A DNA stretch of 5,769 bases from positions 1 through 5,769 of the forward strand of contig JAFTEK010000324.1 of assembly GCA_017453705.1 (NCBI GenBank), written 5' to 3'. The notes under the pieces were generated by a model, which made no database searches, was not told the origin of the DNA, and saw only the letters and a program-made list of their open reading frames with translations. The stretch comes from Treponema sp. Its GTDB lineage: Bacteria; Spirochaetota; Spirochaetia; Treponematales; Treponemataceae. The translations under genes were made by a program, and so were the position numbers. Shown piece after piece: positions 1 to 5,769 of the stretch. Every line of letters begins with the position of its first letter. The first letter of the stretch is position 1.

Positions 1-809
1 AGTCCTTCCTCGTCCTCGTCAGCAAACTCATCATCATCACCCATTCCGAGAAGGCTTCCTGTGTCCTCTGCTGAGTAAATCTTTTCTTCCTCCCCTTGAA
101 GCTCCTGGTAATAGATGACCCGACTACAATATGGACAAAAAAGAATGTTGTCACCACGCCTGACCTCGGTTGCAAACTGATAAGGCAAAATCATGTGGCA
201 TCCTTCGCAGACATTTCCCTTGACAGCAACGATTCCCTTTTGGTTGCGCCTGATTATCCTCTGGAACTTGTAGAATATCTCCTCGTCAATCCCCTCGGAA
301 GCTTCTTTTTCCTTGGATTCAAGCTCTGCCAACTCGTTGCGGTATTTCTCCATGTTGGCATCATTTTTCGCCTTGATTTCCTCAACGTCCGATTCCTGGG
401 CCTTGATAATCTCCTCATCCCCCAAGAGGTTATCCTTGAGTTCCTCAAGCTTACGCTCCTCTTGCTGCAAATCCTTGCGGATACTCTCTTCCCTTTCCTG
501 TGCCTCGCTTATCTGCTTGTCAAGAATCTCGTATTCACGGTGGGTTTTTATGTCGTCCATGTTCTTTTCACCCATCTCCCTGGAACGGACGGCATCATCA
601 AGCTCCAGCCGGAGGGCGGAAACCTTTGCCTTCTCCGCCTCGTACTCAGCATTCTTCTCTATATAATCTTTCTTGTAATGCTCAAGAGTCTCGGTGCTGA
701 CTTCTAATGCTTTTGGAAGTTCCTGTATGTTTGATTCTATTTTGTATTTATCTACGAGCACTCCCTGAAGCGTTTCCAGCTTGGAGCGTATTTCATCAGA
801 CATTCTCAT
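1..809 (-). CDS. Coiled-coil C4 zinc-ribbon protein, FlgZ/CdsZ (COG1579/DUF164) family, 3' end beyond window
   Basis: An open frame starts at ATG 809 and runs 269 codons to the left edge without a stop, so the gene is incomplete here. Residues 1-175 are highly charged and heptad-like (many E, K, L), as in the long antiparallel coiled coil of this family. Residues 176-235 form the zinc ribbon: ligands C201, C204, C225 and C228 in two CxxC pairs 20 residues apart, with NQKGIVAV before the first pair and RVIYY after the second. Past about residue 238 there is an acidic tail (DDDEFADEDEEG) that continues out of the window. Characterised relatives are Helicobacter FlgZ (HP0958) and Chlamydia CdsZ, which bind sigma-54 and parts of the flagellar or type III export machinery; whether this one does is inference. 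ATG 809 is preferred over ATG 803 because GAGGGG lies 10 bases upstream of it. It sits 66 bases after rpoD and probably has its own promoter. Confidence 0.88.
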   Translation of the reverse strand, partial: MRMSDEIRSKLETLQGVLVDKYKIESNIQELPKALEVSTETLEHYKKDYIEKNAEYEAEKAKVSALRLELDDAVRSREMGEKNMDDIKTHREYEILDKQISEAQEREESIRKDLQQEERKLEELKDNLLGDEEIIKAQESDVEEIKAKNDANMEKYRNELAELESKEKEASEGIDEEIFYKFQRIIRRNQKGIVAVKGNVCEGCHMILPYQFATEVRRGDNILFCPYCSRVIYYQELQGEEEKIYSAEDTGSLLGMGDDDEFADEDEEG

Positions 810-819
810 TGTGACATGA

Positions 820-825
820 CCCCTC
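820..825 (-). promoter_or_regulatory. Ribosome binding site of the zinc-ribbon gene
   Basis: GAGGGG on the minus strand lies 10 bases before ATG 809 and 16 before ATG 803, which favours the first. It directly adjoins the arm of the inverted repeat at 826-856, so a hairpin formed in a read-through transcript from rpoD would sit right beside the ribosome site. Confidence 0.6.
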
Positions 826-862
826 AAAATGCTATAGTATAGCACTATAGCATTTTTTTTTT
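826..862. repeat. Perfect 13-bp inverted repeat with T10 tract; candidate operator or terminator
   Basis: The arms are AAAATGCTATAGT (826-838) and ACTATAGCATTTT (844-856), fully complementary around the 5-base loop ATAGC. The plus-strand right arm runs into ten T (853-862). Read on the plus strand this has the form of an intrinsic terminator, though the stem has only 3 G-C pairs and no plus-strand gene is seen. Read on the minus strand, the direction of all the genes, the stem is followed by only four T and then the ribosome site, which would make a weak terminator of rpoD. The right arm also holds the -10 box of a minus-strand promoter, so a DNA operator is a third reading. A shorter nested pairing (GCTAT/ATAGC at 831-835 and 839-843) competes with the main stem. 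Confidence 0.7.
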
Positions 863-872
863 CTTATGTCTA
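844..872 (-). promoter_or_regulatory. Candidate sigma-70-type promoter for the zinc-ribbon gene
   Basis: On the minus strand TAGACA (872-867, 5 of 6 to TTGACA) is followed by exactly 17 bases and then TATAGT (849-844, 5 of 6 to TATAAT). TGC directly before the -10 gives an extended -10 element. The spacer includes a run of ten A. The start of transcription would fall near A838 or A835, giving a leader of roughly 27-30 bases to ATG 809 that contains GAGGGG. The -35 begins 4 bases past the end of rpoD. This is consensus matching by eye, without experimental support. Confidence 0.55.
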
Positions 873-875
873 GTA

Positions 876-2825
876 TCACGTGTCGATGTAGTCCCTTAGC
901 CCGGATGCCCGACGCGGGTGACGAAGCCGTCGCAGAGCCTTCGCCTCTATCTGCCGGATTCTCTCCCTGGTCACATTGAAGTACAGGCCGACTTCCTCCA
1001 GCGTAAGCGAATAGCCATCCTCCAGACCAAAGCGCATCTTCAAGACTTCCTGCTCCCTGCCAGGCAGGGTATCCAGCACCTTGCTCAGCTGCTCCTGAAG
1101 AAGCTTGTATGCGGTCTGGGTCGCAGGATTCTCGACTTCCTTATCTTCTATGAAGTCCCCCAGGGAGCTGTCCTCCTCCTCTCCTATCGGAGTCTCAAGG
1201 GAAATAGGCTCTCGGGCTACGCTTTTTACCTGCTTTACGCGGCTTACCGGCCATGAGAGCTGGGTTGCAATTTCCTCATCAGTAGGTTCCCTTCCAAGCT
1301 TTTGGACAAGCTGCCTGCTCTCCCGGACGACCTTGTTTATCTGCTCTATCATGTGGACAGGAACACGGATTGTACGGGCCTGGTCCGATATGGAGCGGGT
1401 TATCGCCTGCCTGATCCACCATGTGGCATAAGTCGAGAACTTGTAGCCTTTCCGATACTCAAACTTTTCAACAGCTTTTATGAGGCCTATGTTACCTTCC
1501 TGTATCAGGTCAAAGAGCTGCAAGCCTCGGTTGGTATACTTCTTCGCGATTGAGACAACCAGACGAAGGTTGGCGTTAATAAGGCGGTTCTTCGCCTTTT
1601 CCATCATCGCCCTGCCACGCTTTATCTCTTTAGTCTTGCCGATTATCTCGGAAACACTGTTCTCGAAATCGCACTCTATCTTATGAAGCCGCCTGTCGAT
1701 TTTCTGAATCTGGGTGTATATCTCGCGAATCTTGTCGGCCTCCATGCCCAGCTCCTGCTCAAGCCTGACGCTCTCAGAGTGGACGGCCAGCCTTTTTCCG
1801 ATGGAACGCAAACCTGCCCCTTCGCTTATGCGAAGCTCCTTCATCATTTTTTCCTGCTGCCTCTGGTACACATCTATTCTCTCAGTGGCCTCAAGGAACT
1901 TGTTGCTAAAGCGATCTATCTCCTCCGTCTGTATGTCGATTTTCTGCAGCTCAGGGCCTATCTGATCCCTCAGCTCTATCAGGTGCGGATTCTGGAAGAT
2001 GTCCATGCTCTTGTCATTTTCGTTAAGCTGCTTCTTAAGGGCATTGTACTGCTTCATCTGCGGCAGCACGGATTTGAGTATGGAACCATAGGAGCTTTTG
2101 AGCCTTCTCTTCTCTGCCATCTCCTCGTTTATCTCTTTGCGGGCCTTCCCGGGCTCCTTTGGGTCTATGCGGGTAAAAGCTTTCTGCGTGATAAGGAAGA
2201 ATTCAGGAATCATTATGCCGGAGTTCTTTATCACATCCTTGATTATATTCTGCCCGTCCTCCATCTCCTTGGAAAGAATGACCTCCTGCTCCGCAGTAAG
2301 CAGATTCTCCTTTCCAATCTCACGCAGATAAAGACGAATCGGATCATCTATGCTGTCTTTGTCGCTGCCTTCAACAAAGCGTCTCTTGCCTATGTCGTCA
2401 ACCTTGTTCTCTAAAGCAACCTCATCCTCGACGACAGCGGCATCATCCTCAAGTTCCTCGGCCTCCTCTTCTTCCTCTTCCTCAAGGAGCGAATCTGACT
2501 CATCCATAATCTGGATATTGTACTTGGGCAAAAGCTGCAGCACATTGTCCATCTTCGGTGAGTTTACGTATTCAGGGCTGAGTATCTCGTTTATTTCATC
2601 CCAGGATATGAGAAGTTTATTCCTGGCATATTCTATCAGTTTTTTGACGTTATCATCCAGGGCATCTTCAGACTCGTCAGCAGAATCCATTATATCCTGC
2701 TCGTCCTCCGCAGCTTCCGCAGCACGAGCCTCAACGGAACTCATTTCATTGCCAGCATCATTAGAAGACTTCTTCTCAGTTTTTTTTGATTTCCTGCTTT
2801 TTTTTACTTTAACTTCCTCTGCCAC
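876..2825 (-). CDS. rpoD: RNA polymerase primary sigma factor (sigma-70/RpoD)
   Basis: This 649-residue protein directs core RNA polymerase to housekeeping promoters; it is slightly longer than E. coli RpoD (613). Residues 1-22 are lysine-rich, about 55-110 match region 1.1, and 115-128 form an acidic run with seven E in a row. Region 1.2 is at about 159-190 ([17 protein letters not shown]). A charged non-conserved region spans about 192-395. Region 2 is at about 405-495, with [12 protein letters not shown], the melting and -10 segment [17 protein letters not shown] (461-477) and IRVPVHM. Region 3 is about 496-570. Region 4 is about 575-645, with the -35-binding helix-turn-helix in [20 protein letters not shown]. 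The start is GTG: an in-frame TAG stands at 2843-2841 with no other start between, and AGGAGG lies 11 bases upstream. It follows dnaG by 33 bases, as in many macromolecular-synthesis operons. All key regions are intact. Confidence 0.97.
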   Translation of the reverse strand: MAEEVKVKKSRKSKKTEKKSSNDAGNEMSSVEARAAEAAEDEQDIMDSADESEDALDDNVKKLIEYARNKLLISWDEINEILSPEYVNSPKMDNVLQLLPKYNIQIMDESDSLLEEEEEEEAEELEDDAAVVEDEVALENKVDDIGKRRFVEGSDKDSIDDPIRLYLREIGKENLLTAEQEVILSKEMEDGQNIIKDVIKNSGIMIPEFFLITQKAFTRIDPKEPGKARKEINEEMAEKRRLKSSYGSILKSVLPQMKQYNALKKQLNENDKSMDIFQNPHLIELRDQIGPELQKIDIQTEEIDRFSNKFLEATERIDVYQRQQEKMMKELRISEGAGLRSIGKRLAVHSESVRLEQELGMEADKIREIYTQIQKIDRRLHKIECDFENSVSEIIGKTKEIKRGRAMMEKAKNRLINANLRLVVSIAKKYTNRGLQLFDLIQEGNIGLIKAVEKFEYRKGYKFSTYATWWIRQAITRSISDQARTIRVPVHMIEQINKVVRESRQLVQKLGREPTDEEIATQLSWPVSRVKQVKSVAREPISLETPIGEEEDSSLGDFIEDKEVENPATQTAYKLLQEQLSKVLDTLPGREQEVLKMRFGLEDGYSLTLEEVGLYFNVTRERIRQIEAKALRRLRHPRRASGLRDYIDT

Positions 2826-2836
2826 GTTCCTTGTTT

Positions 2837-2842
2837 CCTCCT
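2837..2842 (-). promoter_or_regulatory. Ribosome binding site that supports the rpoD GTG start
   Basis: A full AGGAGG on the minus strand lies 11 bases before the GTG at 2825-2823, in the 33-base gap after dnaG. The spacing is a little long; an AAGGAA just before the GTG may also help. It is the strongest Shine-Dalgarno match in the window, fitting high translation of the primary sigma factor compared with dnaG, which has only AGGA. Confidence 0.75.
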
Positions 2843-2858
2843 AAAAGACGCAAAAGTG

Positions 2859-4658
2859 TCACTTCAGCAGGTTTATCTGCCTTGCAACATCCATTTTCTC
2901 CTCTAGCAGCTGGCTTACTTTTTTTCTGTCTTCATCTAAAGAACTCCTGCTCAAGGTCTGAATCTGCTCCTGAAGAACAATCTCCTTCCGCCTGAGCGAC
3001 CCAAGCTTTATGCGTTTGGTGGCATCCCTTACAGAATCTTCGGCATAATCCGAAAATTGCCGTATCGAATTAACTATGAAATCCTTTAAGTTCTCATCAT
3101 CACACCTGTTGAGTATGGAATTCACTGAAAAGTTATCGTTGGCAGAGCATTGCTCCATTATCACGAAAAGCTCACGAGCCTGGGGATCCTCAAGATCGTC
3201 AGATGACACTTGATCCCGCATCATGCGGAACAGCTTTCCATCATCTGAAACAGCAGTGGCAACAGCCTGTATTTCCGCGGAAAAAGCTACCGGAGCACCG
3301 GCAGTTCCCCTGTCCTGCCCCATCTCCTTTTTTACCATGCGTCTTGAAAGCCGGCTCCTGTCAGTGTAATCCTTTCTAAGTGCCTCCAACTCAATCTCGA
3401 ATGTCTGGCTGAACAGCTTCAGGCACTCTTCTTTACGCACATTTGACTGCAGGCAGTCAACATACTCAAAAAAGTCCAAGGAAGCTTGAGCCTTATCCTC
3501 AGGATTTCCCTTTGGATATAAAACACGAAGCCTATTGAGCAAAAAATCACAATCTAATATAGCGGAATTCACATCATCCGTCAAGGTTTTTGCACCGAAT
3601 TTCAACATGATTTCCGCAGGATCTTTTCCTCCGGAGAGCTGTATGACGCGCACTTCCAAATCCTTGCTCCTGCACATCAGGATTGCCCGCCTGGTTGCCT
3701 GCTGCCCCGCCCCGTCACTGTCGAACGAAAGCAGGATTGTGCCCGCAAAAGGCTTGACCATCTTTATCTGCTCATCGGTAAGAGCCGTCCCCAGCGGGGC
3801 GACGGCATATAATATTCCGCACTGGTGATAGGCTATACAGTCCATGTAACCTTCGCAGAATATCACCTTCTTGTTTTTGCGTATTTCATCCTTGGCAAAG
3901 TTGAAGGCATAGAGGGTCTCACCTTTCTTATATTGAATCAAGTCACCGGAATTGAGGTATTTGGGCGACTTCTCAGCATCCCCCCTCAAAAAACGCCCGC
4001 CCATCGCGACAACACTGCCATTCCTGTTGAATATGGGGAACATCAGCCTGTCGGCGAAGAAGGCATATCCCTTGTAGTTTTTGCTGAAAAGCCCGGATGC
4101 GTCCAGGAATTCCTCGCTGTAGTTCTTTTTGCGGAGAAAAGCATACAGCCATCTCCTGTCCGAAGGGCTGTAGCCGAGCTTGAATTTCTCTATTGTCTCA
4201 GAAGTCAAACCCCGGCTTTTTATATAGTCCAGGGCAAACCTGCCGGCCTCTGTCTCCATCAGCATATAATGGAAGGAAGTTGACACCCTTGTGTACAGCT
4301 CAATGTACTCTTCCTTGAGTTTTCGCCCGGAATCATCCTTATGCGCCAGCGACCCGCCATCCTCATACTCCAGCCTGACGCCTGCTTTCTTGGCGAGAAG
4401 CTCTACAGCCGCCGCGAAGTCCAGCTTTTCCATCTCCTGGACGAACTTTATGACGTTCCCGCCCTTGTGACAGCCAAAACAATAGTAAAGCTTTTTGTCC
4501 TCGTTAACTGTGAAAGAAGGGGTCTTTTCGTTGTGGAAGGGGCAGCAGCCCCACCATGCGGAGCCGCGCTGGGTCAGGGGAAGGTATTCCCCTACAACGG
4601 ACACGATGTCCGCCCGGCTAGTGACCTCATCGATTGACTTCTTGCTGATCAGGGGCAT
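2859..4658 (-). CDS. dnaG: DNA primase DnaG
   Basis: This 599-residue protein makes the RNA primers for replication and works with the replicative helicase; its length fits the family. The N-terminal zinc-binding domain (about 1-100) shows CPFHNEKTPSF and YYCFGCHKGGN, with ligands C39, H42, C60 and C63. The catalytic core follows: a basic RNA-polymerase subdomain with DRLMFPIF and SPKYLNS (231-237), then the TOPRIM fold with E269 in CEGYMD, D313 and D315 in SFDSDGAG, and GGKDPAE (343-349) for metal binding. The C-terminal 150 residues, the helicase-binding part in this family, are charged, helical-looking and not recognisable by motif, as is normal. ATG 4658 overlaps the mltG stop as TAATG, and AGGA lies 5 bases upstream, so translation is probably coupled to mltG. 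The protein begins close to the usual family start (MPLISKKSIDEV). All catalytic residues are present. Confidence 0.97.
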   Translation of the reverse strand: MPLISKKSIDEVTSRADIVSVVGEYLPLTQRGSAWWGCCPFHNEKTPSFTVNEDKKLYYCFGCHKGGNVIKFVQEMEKLDFAAAVELLAKKAGVRLEYEDGGSLAHKDDSGRKLKEEYIELYTRVSTSFHYMLMETEAGRFALDYIKSRGLTSETIEKFKLGYSPSDRRWLYAFLRKKNYSEEFLDASGLFSKNYKGYAFFADRLMFPIFNRNGSVVAMGGRFLRGDAEKSPKYLNSGDLIQYKKGETLYAFNFAKDEIRKNKKVIFCEGYMDCIAYHQCGILYAVAPLGTALTDEQIKMVKPFAGTILLSFDSDGAGQQATRRAILMCRSKDLEVRVIQLSGGKDPAEIMLKFGAKTLTDDVNSAILDCDFLLNRLRVLYPKGNPEDKAQASLDFFEYVDCLQSNVRKEECLKLFSQTFEIELEALRKDYTDRSRLSRRMVKKEMGQDRGTAGAPVAFSAEIQAVATAVSDDGKLFRMMRDQVSSDDLEDPQARELFVIMEQCSANDNFSVNSILNRCDDENLKDFIVNSIRQFSDYAEDSVRDATKRIKLGSLRRKEIVLQEQIQTLSRSSLDEDRKKVSQLLEEKMDVARQINLLK

Positions 4659-4660
4659 TA
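4656..4660 (-). promoter_or_regulatory. TAATG stop/start overlap joining mltG and dnaG
   Basis: On the minus strand the TAA of mltG (4660-4658) shares its last base with the ATG of dnaG (4658-4656). The only upstream ribosome site is AGGA at 4667-4664, inside the mltG coding end. This arrangement is typical of ribosomes re-starting after termination, and so suggests that dnaG translation depends on mltG translation. Confidence 0.7.
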
Positions 4661-5737
4661 TCGTCCTGCCGGTTTAGTGTACAAGTTCTCCGCCTTGATG
4701 TGCCCCTTGAAATCACGGCTGAATGTGTGGCTGCCCCTGGACGGATCCGTGAGGACAAAGTAGTAATAGTCAGTCTTAGGAGGATCCGCAGCGGCCCTGA
4801 GCGCAACCACGCCGGGGTTGGATATGGGCGTCGGGGGCAAGGCAGCCCATCTGTATGTATTGTACGGGCTGTCTATCTTGAGATCCTCGTAGGTTATCCG
4901 CTCCGGGTGTGGTTTTCCTTCTATTTCGGTCAGTATATATTCTATTGTGGCACATGAATACAGGCCTATATTCCCGTCTATCCTGTTCTGAAAAACACTT
5001 GCAATCAAAGGGGCTTCGTCAGCAAGCTGGTATTCCCTCTCCACTATGGACGCAAGTACAACCCTCTCGTTCAGTTTCTCTGGGGACAGGGAGCTCAGGG
5101 CAGGTATGTCCCCTATCTTCTCATAGAAGTTGTCAACGAATTTTCCGATGATATCCCGGACTTCCATTCCGTCAGTAAAAAAGTATGTGTCCGGGAACAG
5201 GTATCCTTCCAGGCTGCTTGAGGCAATCCCATATCCGCCTATGATTTCCTGTGAGTGGCAGGCATCGATAAAGTCCTGCTCGGAGCAGAGGCCTGCCGCG
5301 CTTACAATGGCGGCAGTCTTTGTTATGGTCAGCCCCTCAGGAACTGATACCTTGATGTTTTCAGGAGAGCCTGTCTGAAGCAGGTCATAAATATCTTCGA
5401 GATTCATGGAGGAATCCAGCTTGTATGCCCCGCTCTTCAGGCTGAAGGGCTTTTCCCGGTTGAAAATCCGGTAGCGTGCTGCGGCATATAGAAAGTAGCG
5501 GGATCTGATTATTCCCTCATCCTCCAGCTTTGCCGCCACCTCCATCACTGTCATGCCGTTGGGTACATGAAGCTCACAGGCCGTCGCTGACTCTTTGTCC
5601 TTCGAGACAGGGCTGAGGGCGTAACGGAGCGCAAAAACACCTGCAAGCCCTGCCAAAAGGACAAGGACGAGCAGGACGAGTAAGAAAACAAGGAATGGAT
5701 GCCTTTTCTTCTTTGCAGGCTCGGTTTTCCGGCTCAT
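4658..5737 (-). CDS. mltG: Endolytic murein transglycosylase MltG (YceG family)
   Basis: This 359-residue protein would cleave newly made glycan strands at the inner membrane and so help end their growth. Residues 1-13 are basic (KKKRH) and cytoplasmic; 14-38 form a single membrane anchor; the remainder would lie in the periplasm. About residues 54-125 resemble the LysM-like part of the family (VPNGMTVMEVAAKLEDEGII). The YceG catalytic domain spans about 128-355, with LEGYLFPDTYFF (176-187), the active-site segment VLASIVERE with the likely catalytic E233 (by alignment from memory with E. coli E218), SVFQNRI, SPYNTY, LPPTPISNPG and HTFSRDF. Where E. coli reads TDPTVIY this protein reads SCATIEY. 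ATG 5737 has GGAG 5 bases upstream; the frame remains open to the right edge, but the basic-then-hydrophobic N-terminus fits this start. In many bacteria mltG neighbours other genes; here it leads into dnaG by a one-base overlap. Confidence 0.95.
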   Translation of the reverse strand: MSRKTEPAKKKRHPFLVFLLVLLVLVLLAGLAGVFALRYALSPVSKDKESATACELHVPNGMTVMEVAAKLEDEGIIRSRYFLYAAARYRIFNREKPFSLKSGAYKLDSSMNLEDIYDLLQTGSPENIKVSVPEGLTITKTAAIVSAAGLCSEQDFIDACHSQEIIGGYGIASSSLEGYLFPDTYFFTDGMEVRDIIGKFVDNFYEKIGDIPALSSLSPEKLNERVVLASIVEREYQLADEAPLIASVFQNRIDGNIGLYSCATIEYILTEIEGKPHPERITYEDLKIDSPYNTYRWAALPPTPISNPGVVALRAAADPPKTDYYYFVLTDPSRGSHTFSRDFKGHIKAENLYTKPAGR

Positions 5738-5769
5738 TAAAGCTCCACGTCCTCTCCTTCTATGGCTAT
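5737..5769 (-). CDS. Possible 3' end of an unidentified upstream gene
   Basis: On the minus strand, one frame entering from the right edge reads IAIEGEDVEL and ends in TAA at 5739-5737, overlapping the mltG ATG by one base (TAATG). That is the same junction type as mltG/dnaG, which makes a real upstream gene in the same operon likely. Only ten codons are visible, too few to identify a family. GGAG of the mltG ribosome site (5746-5743) would lie inside this coding end. A second frame, in phase with mltG, is also open over these bases, so the reading is not certain. Confidence 0.45.
   Translation of the reverse strand: MAIEGEDVEL

Noticed and set aside
1..50. Repeated TC/CAT-rich triplets at the left edge, seen also at 2463-2483
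   Set aside because: They are acidic-codon runs in coding sequence, not DNA tandem repeats with a separate role; the protein-level meaning is noted elsewhere.
96..707. Open frame of 203 codons on the plus strand
   Set aside because: It is the antisense shadow of the zinc-ribbon gene, whose minus-strand frame shows four zinc ligands and a ribosome site.
815..817. ATG between GAGGGG and the chosen start of the zinc-ribbon gene
   Set aside because: It reads two further codons and stops (ATG TCA CAA TGA), and is too close to GAGGGG to be used well.
1683..2414. Open frame of 243 codons on the plus strand
   Set aside because: It lies wholly opposite rpoD, has no known motif and a leucine-rich make-up typical of antisense reading of a charged coiled-coil protein.
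2350..2844. Serine-rich open frame of 164 codons on the plus strand
   Set aside because: The serine runs are the antisense of the GAA/GAG and GAT-rich acidic codons of the RpoD N-terminus.
2854..2864. Short palindrome AAGTGTCACTT at the end of dnaG
   Set aside because: Five-base arms with a single central base, no T run after it; too small to form a terminator and likely by chance.

Overview
The window reads as a compact, single-strand housekeeping locus. All real genes lie on the minus strand, in transcription order: the last codons of an unidentified gene, then mltG (cell-wall lytic transglycosylase), dnaG (primase), rpoD (primary sigma factor) and the start of a coiled-coil/zinc-ribbon gene of the FlgZ/CdsZ (COG1579, DUF164) family, which runs off the left edge. 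The style of the RpoD and MltG proteins and the gene order suggest a spirochaete close to Treponema. This is an inference from remembered family features, not a search. Base composition looks intermediate and even across the window, with no sign of transfer, insertion sequences, RNA genes or CRISPR.

Layout from the right edge leftwards, in the direction of transcription. Positions 5737-5769 could hold the last ten codons and TAA of an upstream gene, joined to mltG by a TAATG overlap. mltG (5737-4658) is joined to dnaG (4658-2859) by a second TAATG overlap. A 33-base gap with a strong AGGAGG leads to rpoD (2825-876), which starts with GTG. A 66-base gap follows, then the zinc-ribbon gene (809 to beyond 1).

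The tight spacing points to one transcript carrying mltG, dnaG and rpoD. This resembles the macromolecular-synthesis operon of enterics (rpsU-dnaG-rpoD), with a cell-wall gene in the leading position. The 66-base gap after rpoD is the only real regulatory space. It holds a good sigma-70-type promoter pointing to the zinc-ribbon gene (TAGACA, 17 bases, TATAGT with an extended TG). That promoter overlaps a perfect 13-base inverted repeat with a T10 run on the plus-strand side. The zinc-ribbon gene may therefore have its own, possibly controlled, promoter in addition to read-through from rpoD.

I see no wholly new system. The points most worth a second look are the dyad/promoter composite at 826-872, and the placing of a FlgZ/CdsZ-family gene with an acidic tail directly behind the primary sigma factor.
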